From Psychrobacillus faecigallinarum (GTDB lineage: Bacteria > Bacillota > Bacilli > Bacillales_A > Planococcaceae): 64,000 nucleotides of DNA. The stretch spans positions 1 through 64,000 of the forward strand of contig NZ_JACSQO010000010.1 of assembly GCF_014836595.1 (NCBI RefSeq), given 5' to 3'. Below are positions 56,204 through 64,000 of this stretch, piece after piece. The translations under genes and the position numbers were made by a program. The first letter of the stretch is position 1; each line of letters opens with the position of its first letter. The notes beneath the pieces are model-generated. The model worked only from the letters and a program-made list of their open reading frames with translations. It searched no databases and was not told where the DNA came from.

Positions 56204-56983
56204 TTATGCTTCTTGTCCAACTGTCTCGTCTTCGATTCCTAATTCTTCTTTAATCCAGTCATAACCTTGAGCTTCTAATTTTTGAGCTAGCTCAGGGCCA
56301 CCAGATTTAACAACGCGACCTTGCATCATAACATGTACATGGTCTGGAGTGATGTAGTTAAGTAAGCGTTGGTAGTGAGTGATGATTAAGCTACCAAATC
56401 CTTCTCCACGCATTTCATTGATACCTTTAGATACAACTTTAAGTGCATCGATATCTAAACCTGAGTCAATTTCATCTAAAATAGCAAATTTAGGTTTAAG
56501 CATCATTAACTGAAGAATTTCGTTACGTTTTTTCTCTCCACCTGAGAATCCTTCATTTAAATAGCGTTGCGCCATGTCAACGTCCATTTCTAAGAATTCC
56601 ATTTTGCTGTCTAATTCGCGGATGAATTTCATAAGTGAAATTTCATCACCTTCTTCACGGCGAGAGTTGATTGCCGAACGTAAGAAGTCTGCGTTAGTTA
56701 CTCCAGTGATCTCACTTGGATATTGCATTGCAAGGAACAAACCAGCTTGTGCGCGCTCATCCACTTCCATTTCCAATACATCTTCACCATCTAGTTCTAC
56801 AGAACCAGAAGTAACTTCATATTTAGGATGACCCATGATAGCTGAAGCCAAAGTAGACTTACCAGTACCGTTTGGACCCATGATAGCGTGAATTTCATTT
56901 GTGTTAAGAGACAAATTAACACCTTTTAAAATCTCTTTACCGTCGATAGCAACGTGTAAATCCTTAATAACTAAAGTCGACAT
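56204..56983 (-). CDS. sufC: Fe-S cluster assembly ATPase SufC
   Basis: A 259-aa ABC-type ATPase of the SUF system. Walker A is GPNGTGKSTLA, the signature GFSGGEKKRNEILQLM, Walker B FAILDEIDSGLDIDAL and the switch His is in IITHYQRLL. It binds SufB and SufD and is cytosolic, with no transporter partner. GGAGGTTATTAAATG supplies the start. First gene of the operon; its promoter must lie within 56984-57110 but no clear -35/-10 pair was found. Confidence 0.96.
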   Translation of the reverse strand: MSTLVIKDLHVAIDGKEILKGVNLSLNTNEIHAIMGPNGTGKSTLASAIMGHPKYEVTSGSVELDGEDVLEMEVDERAQAGLFLAMQYPSEITGVTNADFLRSAINSRREEGDEISLMKFIRELDSKMEFLEMDVDMAQRYLNEGFSGGEKKRNEILQLMMLKPKFAILDEIDSGLDIDALKVVSKGINEMRGEGFGSLIITHYQRLLNYITPDHVHVMMQGRVVKSGGPELAQKLEAQGYDWIKEELGIEDETVGQEA

Positions 56984-57266
56984 TTAATAACCTCCATTAA
57001 GTAACTATGAATGTGTAACCATTCTAATTTATTATCATTCTAATCTTAACCCAAACTGAAGTCCCTTGCAAATCTTTTGAAACACTTTCTCATTGATAAT
57101 ATATAACATTTTTAATAGAAGAAAGAGGTTGATATTTATAGTACTTTATGATGCTACCATTTTCAATAAGAAGCACCTAATTGAGAATGCATATCACTAC
57201 CAGCATAGTGTTAACTTAAAAAGGAAGAAAATAAATATCGTTTCCTTCACTCTTTTATCCTAGAAA

Positions 57267-57302
57267 TAAAAAATCCACACAGATTAATCTGCATGGATTT
57301 TT
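57267..57302 (-). terminator. Terminator of the small ORF at 57.3-57.5 kb
   Basis: AAAATCCA and CAGAT pair with ATCTG and TGGATTTT, followed on the minus strand by TTTTTTATTTC. It lies 15 bp after the small frame's stop codon, which supports that frame being expressed. Confidence 0.8.
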
Positions 57303-57316
57303 GTCTTATATTTAAA

Positions 57317-57508
57317 TTAACCTCGGAAAGCACGAGCATCGAGCTTAGCAGCAAGCTGCATACTTTTTTCGTGATCGGCTTGACGACGTTTTTCAACTTT
57401 CGCTCTCAATCTTTGACTATTTCGTAATTCATCGTAGCCGAAACCATGTACTCCTCTAAACGCGTGGTCCATTTGTTCTGTATACGGCAACTCTTCCGAA
57501 CTGATAAT
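57317..57508 (-). CDS. Possible small basic protein with non-standard ATT start
   Basis: The frame gives SSEELPYTEQMDHAFRGVHG, then FGYDELRNSQRLRAKVEKRR, then QADHEKSMQLAAKLDARAFRG (in pieces). It has normal codon use, a helical Lys/Arg-rich body and its own terminator. From the in-frame ATG at 57472 it would be 51 aa but has no ribosome binding site there. AAAGGA at 57516-57521 is placed 7 nt before ATT 57508; upstream of that is a stop codon. ATT initiation, TTG 57490 or ATG 57472 remain possible. No family recognised. Confidence 0.5.
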   Translation of the reverse strand: MISSEELPYTEQMDHAFRGVHGFGYDELRNSQRLRAKVEKRRQADHEKSMQLAAKLDARAFRG

Positions 57509-57522
57509 AAATCATTCCTTTC

Positions 57523-58002
57523 AATTTTTATGGTTTCTATACTACACTACATACCACCTCATGTTAAGTTCAAACATCCTTTTTATTCTGATAATTGTCT
57601 ACGATAAAAAAGGAATTGCTACATATGTCACATATATATGTTTCTTCCTGTTGCTTTACGTAATCCTGTTATTTATTGACTTGTCTGCCACTTCAAATCC
57701 TAATCTCATGCACATGAGGGCGAATGCCATTTAACCTGAAACACTCTAGAATATTTTGTACATTTTAAAAAGCGAATTATAGACGAAAATAAAAACGGGT
57801 GAAACGAATCATTTTTAAAAAGTTTTTATATACGAGTTAATTTCATGATTAAACCTTTACCAATTAAACATTGTGGCAGAGGGCTGACGATGAAGTCTTT
57901 TCGCTACTCCTCTGAAAGTGTCATCCTATAGAGGAAATGAAATGATAAAAAAATTGTTTGTATTTTTTCATATAAACAAGAATTATGGAATTGATTTATA
58001 CA
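57523..58002. other. Intergenic region, no gene recognised
   Basis: About 480 bp, AT-rich, between the small ORF and the NERD gene. Only very short frames are present. No riboswitch, tRNA or repeat was recognised. The leftward NERD gene's terminator was not identified. Confidence 0.4.
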
Positions 58003-58950
58003 TTAAGTTTTCCACTTATATTTTGTAGATTTATTGTTTCCTATTTTAATTAGGTTTGCTTTCCTTAATAATCTATTTGCTTCATATCGAGTTCTTAATT
58101 GTAAAAACTCTCTGCATGTTTTGTTTGTAATGAAGTCGTCATACAATAAAAAATATTGTTGTAGTGATTTTTGTAAAGCATATTTGTCTACATACTGGCA
58201 GCCTGCACAATACCAGAAATTCTTCACTTTATTCATCCCAACTTGTCCGCATTTTTCACATGCGACTCCCAGGATTAAATCACTTGGTTCTATATAGTAA
58301 TGTTTAGTTAAAGGGAAAAAATCATATGAAGAATTATATTTTAGAATCAGATTCTTTATCTGGCTGAGCTTAGAATTGGTTAAAGTTGAGGGTTTATTTT
58401 GGAGTTTTCGAAGGAACGAATATATATCATTCTTATAAAGGATTGTTGTCTCATTTGTGGTGGTTTTTACATAGCTATTCTTAGAAGCAAAAACAATTGC
58501 TCCGAATACTGGAATCGAGAGGTTATGCAGAGAGAAGAAATTAGATAGTAAATAGATGTACTCATTTAACTGGTTAACGGGACAAGGATATTTTTTTATC
58601 TCTCCATTATCCTTAGTTTGTACTAATTGAGAAGGATTGACCTGAAATTCAAGCTCTCCTATAATATTTTTTACTTCAAGCACAATTGCACCAAATGGAG
58701 TTAATAAAATATAATCAATTTCAAATAACTTTTCTGTACGAATCATTATTTTATGAAACAAATAATAATTGTAAGGTAGATGCATCCTCTCTAATTCTCT
58801 ATAAACCATTTCCTCTCCATAATCTCCTGCCATCGTTGTTTGAATTTCCATACCGATTTTGGAATAGAGCGGGTGCTTCATAGGCAGCCTGTTTAATAAT
58901 AATTTCATTGCCTTCAGTTGTTGCGATTCAGTATATTTTTTAATAATCAA
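58003..58950 (-). CDS. NERD (nuclease-related) domain protein with zinc ribbon
   Basis: A 315-aa protein. The NERD domain spans about residues 40-150: AGDYGEEMVYREL, FEIDYILLTPFGAIVLEVKN (20 residues; conserved Asp, Glu, Val, Lys pattern) and the later PVNQLNEYIYLL. A C-terminal zinc ribbon has CEKCGQVG and CAGC (about 233-253). NERD proteins are predicted nucleases of the restriction-endonuclease fold and occur alone in many bacilli; the role is unknown. The start is TTG behind GGGAGGTGATG. It stands alone, beside a repeat array. Confidence 0.85.
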   Translation of the reverse strand: MIIKKYTESQQLKAMKLLLNRLPMKHPLYSKIGMEIQTTMAGDYGEEMVYRELERMHLPYNYYLFHKIMIRTEKLFEIDYILLTPFGAIVLEVKNIIGELEFQVNPSQLVQTKDNGEIKKYPCPVNQLNEYIYLLSNFFSLHNLSIPVFGAIVFASKNSYVKTTTNETTILYKNDIYSFLRKLQNKPSTLTNSKLSQIKNLILKYNSSYDFFPLTKHYYIEPSDLILGVACEKCGQVGMNKVKNFWYCAGCQYVDKYALQKSLQQYFLLYDDFITNKTCREFLQLRTRYEANRLLRKANLIKIGNNKSTKYKWKT

Positions 58951-59040
58951 TAGTCATCACCTCCCTATCAGATTAGCAAAATGAATAGAATAAAGATACC
59001 CTTATTTTGGAATTTTAGATTGGTAGATGATGTTTCTGAG

Positions 59041-59234
59041 TTAGGGGCACTTTTCTTTGATTTAGGAGACACTTTCTCCTGTTTAGGAGCGGTTTCCACC
59101 TTCTTAGGAGACATTTCCAACAATTTAGGGGCGACACTCTTAGTTAGGGGCACTTTTCTTTGATTTAGGAGACAGTTTCTCCCGTTTAGGAGCGGTTTCC
59201 ACCTTTTTAGGAGACACTTCCCAACCAGTTAAGG
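59041..59234. repeat. Degenerate 21-bp repeat array, TTAGGAG core
   Basis: Units begin with TTAGG at 59041, 59062, 59083, 59104, 59125, 59144, 59165, 59186 and 59207, plus TTAAGG at 59229. Seven of nine steps are 21 bp; the others are 19 and 22. Consensus is about TTAGGAGNCNNTTTCNNC. Units 1-4 recur almost unchanged as units 6-9, 103 bp later. Both strands stay open because the period is divisible by three, giving heptad-like artificial peptides. It separates the NERD gene from metQ. No cas genes; not CRISPR. Confidence 0.88.
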
Positions 59235-59255
59235 ACAATGACTCCGCTCAATCAC

Positions 59256-59285
59256 AAAAAAAAGCAAGCACACAAGGTGCCTGCT
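59256..59285 (-). terminator. Terminator of metNPQ
   Basis: AGCAGGCAC pairs with GTGTGCTTGCT on the minus strand (one G-U, a two-base overhang), followed by eight T's. Confidence 0.75.
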
Positions 59286-59295
59286 CCTTATCTTA

Positions 59296-60099
59296 TTATT
59301 TTACTGGAACAACTGAACCTTTCCATTCTTCCAATATAAAGTCTTGAATTTCTTCTGATTGTAATGCTTCTACTAGTGCTTTGATGCGCTTGTCGTCCTC
59401 GTTACCAGCTTTTACAGCAATTAGGTTAACATACGGAGATTCTGAGTCTTCAATAGCGATTGCATCTTCTAATGGATTTAGGCCAGCGTCGATTGCATAA
59501 TTGGAGTTGATCAATAATGCATCACCCTCTTCATTTTCATATAACTGAACCATTAGGGCCGCTTCGTAGTTAGGATCAAATTCTAGGTTTTTAGGATTAT
59601 CTACGATGTCTCCAATTTCGGCAGTTGTTTTATCTATTCCCTCTGCCAGGGTAATTAGACCTTCTGCTTCTAGCATCGCTAACACGCGTCCATGGTCAGC
59701 TACAGAGTTACTCATTAGAATAGTTGCGCCCTCAGGAAGTTCGTCAATAGAAGCGTATTTTTTAGAGTAAAGACCAATTGGCTCAATATGGATTCCGCCA
59801 GCATTTGCGAAATCATAATCGAAATCTTTCATTTGAGATTCTAAGTATGGAGCATGTTGAAAATAATTGGCATCTAGATCTCCAGAATCTAGGTCTTTAT
59901 TTGGTAGTACATAGTCTTGATAAGTTTCAATTTGAAGCTCAATACCTTGTTCTTCTAAGATAGGTTTTACCTGTTCTAAAATTTCTGCGTGCGGTACGTT
60001 GGATGCACCAACAACTAATTTATCGCTATCCTCGTCTCCACATGCAGCAAGCGTTAATGCACTAACAGATAATAAAACTCCAGCCAATAATTTTTTCAT
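59296..60099 (-). CDS. metQ: Methionine-binding lipoprotein MetQ
   Basis: A 267-aa substrate-binding lipoprotein of the methionine ABC importer. The signal peptide ends in the lipobox LTLAAC (Cys 20). The NLPA domain follows: VVGASNVPHAEILEQVKPIL (20 residues), YFQHAPYLESQ, IEPIGLYSKKY, LINSNYAIDAGLNP and NLIAVKAGNED. Anchored outside the membrane, it delivers methionine to MetNP. Last gene of the operon, 13 bp after metP, under the SAM riboswitch. Confidence 0.95.
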   Translation of the reverse strand: MKKLLAGVLLSVSALTLAACGDEDSDKLVVGASNVPHAEILEQVKPILEEQGIELQIETYQDYVLPNKDLDSGDLDANYFQHAPYLESQMKDFDYDFANAGGIHIEPIGLYSKKYASIDELPEGATILMSNSVADHGRVLAMLEAEGLITLAEGIDKTTAEIGDIVDNPKNLEFDPNYEAALMVQLYENEEGDALLINSNYAIDAGLNPLEDAIAIEDSESPYVNLIAVKAGNEDDKRIKALVEALQSEEIQDFILEEWKGSVVPVK

Positions 60100-60112
60100 C
60101 CCAATCTCTCCC

Positions 60113-60781
60113 TTATCGTTTATCTATTTTTGTAGTAATGATGTCACCAATCCATTGGATAATGAACACGATGATTAATATTAAAATAGTAGCTACGAGT
60201 GTGACATCCCCGCGACCACGTTGGAAACCATCTAAAAAGGCTAGATTCCCTAATCCTCCCGCTCCAATGATTCCTGCCATAGCTGTATAACCAACTAGTG
60301 AAATACAAGTTACGGTTATACCAGACACTAAAGCTGGCATTGATTCAGGCAATAAAACCTTCCATATAATAGTTGTGGTTTTAGCACCCATAGATTTTGC
60401 AGCCTCTAAAACGCCTTTATCAATTTCTCGTAAAGCAATTAAAACCATGCGAGCATAAAATGGAGCAGCTCCAATCACTAATGCTGGGAAAGCAGCATTC
60501 GGACCACGCATCGAGCCCATCAACAGTGTTGTAAGTGGGATCAATAAAATAATTAATATAATAAATGGGATAGAGCGGAATATATTTACTACCGCACCCG
60601 TTAACCAATTTGCCAATTTATTCGCCCAAGCCTGATGTGGGCTTGTCAAAAATAATAAAAGTCCTAAAATTAGTCCAAAGATTGCTGTGAGTACCGTAGA
60701 AACTGCTGTCATATACAGGGTTTCTAGAGTAGCGTCCCACATTTTAGGCCAATCAACATTTGGAAATAACGATTCAATCAT
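60113..60781 (-). CDS. metP: Methionine ABC transporter permease MetP
   Basis: A 222-aa membrane permease with five helices. The EAA loop reads EAAKSMGAKTTTIIWKVLLP and contacts MetN. It overlaps the metN end by 8 bp. Forms the membrane channel of the MetNPQ importer (called MetI in E. coli). Confidence 0.95.
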   Translation of the reverse strand: MIESLFPNVDWPKMWDATLETLYMTAVSTVLTAIFGLILGLLLFLTSPHQAWANKLANWLTGAVVNIFRSIPFIILIILLIPLTTLLMGSMRGPNAAFPALVIGAAPFYARMVLIALREIDKGVLEAAKSMGAKTTTIIWKVLLPESMPALVSGITVTCISLVGYTAMAGIIGAGGLGNLAFLDGFQRGRGDVTLVATILILIIVFIIQWIGDIITTKIDKR

Positions 60782-61799
60782 TGTTGATCACCTCAGTGTT
60801 TACTTTTTGCGAGTGGATAAATTGTATTGCATCCTCCACGGCTTGGTCATTTCCATCGATTTGAAGAATTAGTGTACCGAAAGCTCCACTCTTCGTATGA
60901 GAGATGTTACCTTGCACAATATTAACTTCTAAATCAAACTGTTTGATTAATCTTGAAAGAATTGGCTGCTCTGTGGTTTCACCTACAAAAACGAGCTTGA
61001 CTAGCTTACCATTTGGATAAAGCTGGACTAGTTTTTGAATCGTTTGCACTGGCTGGTTGGAATCAGAAATTTGAGAGACGAAACGTTTAGTAATAGCCTG
61101 TTGTGGCTTTTGGAAAACCTCTAGCACATCTCCCTCTTCTACAACTTGCCCATTTTCCATAACAGCTACTCGGTTACAAATCTTTTGAATAACTTGCATT
61201 TCGTGTGTAATCAATACAATTGTTAATCCTAGTTTTTCGTTGATGCTGACTAATAGGTCTAGTATTGAATCGGTCGTTTCAGGATCAAGAGCAGATGTTG
61301 CCTCATCACAAAGCAATACCTCTGGTCCATTAGCTAAAGCCCTAGCAATTCCTACACGCTGCTTTTGCCCACCAGATAATTGTGAAGGATAAGAATCTCC
61401 TCTGCCCTCTAGACCAACAAGGTTCAAAAGCTCCTCTACTCTGGCTTTTCTTTTGTCCTTCGGAACCCCAGCAATTTCTAGAGGAAATGCTATATTTTCA
61501 GCGACTGTTCTCGACCATAAAAGATTGAAATGCTGGAAGATCATACTTACCTTTTGTCGGAAGCCACGGAGCTTCTCCTCATTTATGGAAGTAATCTCTT
61601 GCCCATTCACAACTATTTGGCCGACAGAAGGTTTTTCTAAGCCATTCAATAAGCGGATCAATGTACTTTTACCGGCTCCGCTATAACCAATAATCCCAAA
61701 TATTTCTCCACGCTGTATGTCCAGATTTACATTATCAACAGCAACGATTTCTCCTTGCTTTGTAATAAATCTTTTCGAAACTTCCTTTAAACTAATCAT
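60774..61799 (-). CDS. metN: Methionine ABC transporter ATPase MetN
   Basis: A 341-aa ATPase. Walker A GYSGAGKSTLIRLLNGLE, signature LSGGQKQRVGIARAL, Walker B VLLCDEATSALDPETT and the switch His in VLITHEMQVIQ are intact. The C-terminal NIL/ACT-like domain (about 260-335) is the methionine-sensing regulatory part. Its ATG is preceded by AGGTGG. First gene of metNPQ, behind a SAM riboswitch. Confidence 0.96.
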   Translation of the reverse strand: MISLKEVSKRFITKQGEIVAVDNVNLDIQRGEIFGIIGYSGAGKSTLIRLLNGLEKPSVGQIVVNGQEITSINEEKLRGFRQKVSMIFQHFNLLWSRTVAENIAFPLEIAGVPKDKRKARVEELLNLVGLEGRGDSYPSQLSGGQKQRVGIARALANGPEVLLCDEATSALDPETTDSILDLLVSINEKLGLTIVLITHEMQVIQKICNRVAVMENGQVVEEGDVLEVFQKPQQAITKRFVSQISDSNQPVQTIQKLVQLYPNGKLVKLVFVGETTEQPILSRLIKQFDLEVNIVQGNISHTKSGAFGTLILQIDGNDQAVEDAIQFIHSQKVNTEVINND

Positions 61800-61822
61800 G
61801 TAAATCTAGCCACCTTTCCTAT

Positions 61823-61856
61823 TAAAAAACCCCTTCTGCAAAAGAGCAGAAGGGGT
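61823..61856 (-). terminator. SAM riboswitch terminator
   Basis: ACCCCTTCTGC pairs with GCAGAAGGGGT, followed on the minus strand by TTTTTTAAT, about 23 bp before the metN start. Confidence 0.9.
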
Positions 61857-61890
61857 GTAGGTTATCAATTTCAAATAACACTCATCCATT

Positions 61891-61995
61891 CTCTCATTTC
61901 TCAAAGCTATAGCTTTGCGTGACTTGGCACCATTTCACTTTCGTGACGGTTGCCGGGCTTCGTAGGGCACTTCCCTCCACCTCTCTCAATAAGAG
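61891..61995 (-). ncRNA. SAM-I riboswitch (S box)
   Basis: On the minus strand the element runs CTCTTATTGAGAGAGGTGGA, GGGAAGTGCCCTACGAAGCC, CGGCAACC, the AAGTGAAATGGTGCCAAGTC segment and ends AGAAATGAGAG. CTCTTAT and ATGAGAG close P1. SAM binding should terminate transcription and repress metNPQ. Confidence 0.95.
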
Positions 61996-62034
61996 CGACA
62001 CTATTAAATTATTTTTTCAACACAACGAATGTTA

Positions 62035-62355
62035 TCATAGGATCTGGTTTTCGTCAATAGTTTTTATTGTTTCCAATAGATAGGGTACGGATTGAAACGC
62101 ATATATCTTTTTTTCTACCCTGCCATTTTTAGATATTAATAAGCAAGGTACACTTTCAATTTCTTGTTCTATTGCCAAATCGCCAAGAAAGTTAATATTT
62201 GCTTGGCCAATTGGAACAGAAACCATTTCTTTAATGACATTCATCATCTTACTTGCAATCTGACACGTACCACACATTGGGGTATAAATATAAAATAAGG
62301 AAAGTGGAGAGTTATATTTTATGCTTTCCCATTGCTCTTTAGTCCACTCATTCAT
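62035..62355 (-). CDS. yusE: Thioredoxin-family protein (YusE-like)
   Basis: A 106-aa thioredoxin-fold protein with active site CGTC (MCGTCQIASKMM, near residue 28) and the cis-proline region VPCLLISKNG. Probably a cytosolic thiol-disulfide oxidoreductase. It follows yusF with 11 bp between, in the same order as B. subtilis, and lies downstream of gcvH. Confidence 0.88.
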   Translation of the reverse strand: MNEWTKEQWESIKYNSPLSLFYIYTPMCGTCQIASKMMNVIKEMVSVPIGQANINFLGDLAIEQEIESVPCLLISKNGRVEKKIYAFQSVPYLLETIKTIDENQIL

Positions 62356-62366
62356 TACACATCATC

Positions 62367-62717
62367 CTAAGGCAAAAATTCTTTTTTCACCTTAATATTA
62401 ACACGTTTTAATATGGATGCCAAAACCTTAGCCGGGGTATTCGCCACTTCACCATACATAGGATTTGTATAGAGGTGAATTGCCTCAGGATATTCCTTCC
62501 TGACAACCGAGCGTATTTGTTCGCCAGATTTGTCGGCATCTAGAAAAGCATAAATCGGCAAGCCATCATAAGGGCTTAAAAGCTCCTCCAATTTTACATC
62601 GGATATCGTTCCATTTGTACAAATGATTTCTGGAGATTCATCGAGAAGGGTCAACAATTGTAGTTTATCAGACCTTCCCTCGACGAGAATTATTTTATCA
62701 CTAAATACATGTGCCAT
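62367..62717 (-). CDS. yusF: TOPRIM domain protein (YusF-like)
   Basis: A 116-aa stand-alone TOPRIM domain: ILVEGRSDKLQLLTLL supplies the catalytic Glu and YAFLDADKSGEQIR the DxD motif. Similar small primase-like TOPRIM proteins (RNase M5-like) may cut or bind RNA; the function of YusF is unknown. GGGAGAGAAGC precedes the ATG. Confidence 0.87.
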   Translation of the reverse strand: MAHVFSDKIILVEGRSDKLQLLTLLDESPEIICTNGTISDVKLEELLSPYDGLPIYAFLDADKSGEQIRSVVRKEYPEAIHLYTNPMYGEVANTPAKVLASILKRVNIKVKKEFLP

Positions 62718-62756
62718 TTAGCTTCTCTCCCAACTTGTTACCTTTCCTTTATTATA

Positions 62757-62788
62757 TGAAAAAAACGCCGATTATTAACCGGCGTTTT
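62757..62788 (-). terminator. Terminator of gcvH
   Basis: AAACGCCG pairs with CGGCGTTT around a 10-nt loop, minus-strand T's follow. It separates gcvH from yusF. Confidence 0.88.
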
Positions 62789-62793
62789 CATTA

Positions 62794-63174
62794 TTACTCT
62801 GCAATTAATTCTTCATACTTTTCTGGAGACAATAAGCTGTCCACTTCTGATAAATCAGAAGGCTCAACAACGATCATCCAAGCATTTTCATAAGGTGATT
62901 CATTAACGAATTCGGGGCTATCTTCTAGCTCAGCATTTACTTCCACTACTTTACCGCTAATTGGTGCATATAGTTCCGAAACTGTTTTTACTGATTCAAC
63001 GCTACCAAAAGCATCTCCTGCTTTAATTTCATCTCCAACTTGTGGAAGTTCAACAAAAACGATGTCTCCTAGTTCTGATTGCGCAAAATGAGTAATACCG
63101 ATGCGGACATTTCCATCCTCATTTTTAACCCATTCATGTTCAGCTGAGTACTTAAAATCTTTAGGCACGCTCAT
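62794..63174 (-). CDS. gcvH: Glycine cleavage system H protein
   Basis: A 126-aa lipoyl-carrier protein that shuttles the aminomethyl group between GcvP and GcvT and serves in bacilli as a lipoyl relay for other enzymes. The lipoylated lysine is in [19 protein letters not shown]. The start is ATG 63174 ([10 protein letters not shown]) behind AGGGG; 10 further codons upstream are open without a binding site. LipA at 43.4 kb makes its cofactor. No other gcv genes are nearby. Confidence 0.95.
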   Translation of the reverse strand: MSVPKDFKYSAEHEWVKNEDGNVRIGITHFAQSELGDIVFVELPQVGDEIKAGDAFGSVESVKTVSELYAPISGKVVEVNAELEDSPEFVNESPYENAWMIVVEPSDLSEVDSLLSPEKYEELIAE

Positions 63175-63246
63175 AAATAAACCCCTCTCAATTAAATATT
63201 CCATCTATTTAATATTCACATATTTCCCTAGTAAATACAAGGTACT

Positions 63247-63609
63247 TTAAGAGGTTTTCCACATGTCCTCAAACTGCTCTTCCTTGAAACCAAGTGTAAG
63301 CTTGTTTCCATCATAAACAAGTGGGCGTTTAATAAGCTTTCCATCCGAAGCAAGCAGCTCCAACTGTTCATCCTCCGACATAGTAGGAAGCTTGTCCTTC
63401 AGTTGCAATTCACGGTACTTCACTCCACTAGTATTAAAGAACTTTTTAAGCTCATAGTCTCCGTTAGCTACCATCTCTTTTAAAAGTTCTTTTGATGGTG
63501 GCGCATCTACAATATGGTGATTCTCGAATTGTACTTGATTGTCTCTCAACCATTTGCTAGCTTTGTTACAAGTACTACATTTAGGATAACCGTAAAATTT
63601 TATATTCAT
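63247..63609 (-). CDS. yusI: ArsC/Spx-family protein (YusI-like)
   Basis: A 120-aa thioredoxin-fold protein of the arsenate reductase/Spx superfamily: YGYPKCSTCNKASKWL with a CxxC near residue 11, and KRPLVYDGNKLTLGFKEEQF at the C-terminus. It lacks arsenic-resistance neighbours, so arsenate reduction is not assumed. Upstream of gcvH, as in B. subtilis. Confidence 0.88.
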   Translation of the reverse strand: MNIKFYGYPKCSTCNKASKWLRDNQVQFENHHIVDAPPSKELLKEMVANGDYELKKFFNTSGVKYRELQLKDKLPTMSEDEQLELLASDGKLIKRPLVYDGNKLTLGFKEEQFEDMWKTS

Positions 63610-63817
63610 TTAAATCTCACCTTTTTCTTTTTATCATAATAATATTTTGCTGCTCATGCAAGAGGGATCAAACCAAGTTTTAAATTTCCATATTATATAG
63701 TACATTCTATTAATAAGTAAAACCGCTTCTATATAGTTTGCCTTACTAGAATGCAGCTAACTCATTCTTTTCAATTGACCCTAAGAATCAAGCCCAATTA
63801 GAGATATATTTGCTGAA

Positions 63818-63921
63818 CGGTCATATATTTTTCTATCCGGTCATAAATCCTCGCTATGCGGTTATAAATATTTTTATCCGGTCATAAAATTGTGCTATCC
63901 GGTCATAAAGTAATTTCCACC
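63818..63921. repeat. Short 20-21-bp repeat array, CGGTCATAAA core
   Basis: Five units with CGG(T/C)(C/T)ATA begin at 63818, 63838, 63859, 63879 and 63900, spacings 20, 21, 20, 21. Most are preceded by TATC. No other feature is seen from 63610 to the window end at 64000. Confidence 0.82.
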
Positions 63922-64000
63922 TATCAAGTCGTCATTTTCTAGTAAACTAAATTCAATATCTCCACTTTCATTATTGATTCATCAGCGATAAAAGATAGAT

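Noticed and set aside
57883..57930. 13-codon frame MKSFRYSSESVIL
   Set aside because: AGAGGG precedes it, but it is too short and isolated to support.
58968..59163. 60-61-codon frames on both strands with heptad-like repeats
   Set aside because: Same cause: a 21-bp array read in frame. No ribosome binding site.
63247..63609. Arsenate reductase in an arsenic resistance locus
   Set aside because: No arsR, arsB or acr3 nearby; the gene is a YusI-like family member in the gcvH neighbourhood.

Overview
The window looks like chromosomal DNA of a low-GC, spore-forming Gram-positive bacterium of the Bacillaceae/Planococcaceae (Caryophanaceae) group, for example a Psychrobacillus-like organism. The evidence is AT-rich sequence, strong AGGAGG-type ribosome binding sites, TTG/GTG starts, U-tract terminators, sporulation protein YunB, and gene order matching the Bacillus subtilis yug-yuf-yui-yum-yut-yun-suf-met-yus region. 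The genus cannot be fixed from the window. The left edge is the 5' end of a 16S rRNA gene read leftward, so an rRNA operon lies to the left.

Layout. 1-0.4 kb: rRNA start, leader hairpin and promoter. 0.7-2.4 kb: MgtC-like protein and cation diffusion facilitator. 2.5-9.4 kb: iron alcohol dehydrogenase, arginine/proline catabolism (rocG, rocD, rocA) and a divergent RocR-like regulator. 9.4-21 kb: YugI, an ECF sigma/anti-sigma pair with its own promoter, an NSS transporter, YugE, PatB, a cyclophilin lipoprotein, an MFS pump, a class A PBP, TetR and YufK. 21-27 kb: complete seven-gene Mrp Na+/H+ antiporter. 27-36 kb: PepA, the Yui proteins, a Nudix hydrolase, NDH-2 (YumB), a 125-bp tandem repeat, and Fe-S carriers YutM and YutI. 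36-39 kb: riboflavin genes ribE-ribB-ribH behind two nearly identical FMN riboswitches in tandem. 39-44 kb: YuzD, YutJ behind a Rex-like operator, YuzB, YutF, YutE, YutD, LipA. 44-50 kb: a NhaC-family transporter behind a lysine riboswitch, then YunB, YunD, YunE, YunF. 50-51.5 kb: an accessory island with a 21-bp-period repeat array, a broken SUKH gene and a duplicated-domain protein. 51.8-57 kb: sufCDSUB. 57-59.3 kb: a possible small protein with an ATT start, a NERD protein and a second 21-bp array. 59-62 kb: metNPQ behind a SAM riboswitch. 62-64 kb: YusE, YusF, GcvH, YusI and a third short array.

The genes form several working sets. Fe-S and lipoyl metabolism: SufBCDSU, YutI, YutM, LipA, GcvH. 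Sodium and pH homeostasis: Mrp and NSS. Amino-acid catabolism to glutamate: RocA, RocD, RocG. RNA-controlled metabolite supply: FMN, lysine and SAM switches. The most unusual items are the tandem FMN riboswitches, three unrelated intergenic arrays that share a ~21-bp helical period, a RocR-like regulator lacking its expected ATPase and sigma-54 contact motifs, and a hairpin that buries the yunB ribosome binding site. No obvious complete new defence or mobile system is visible.
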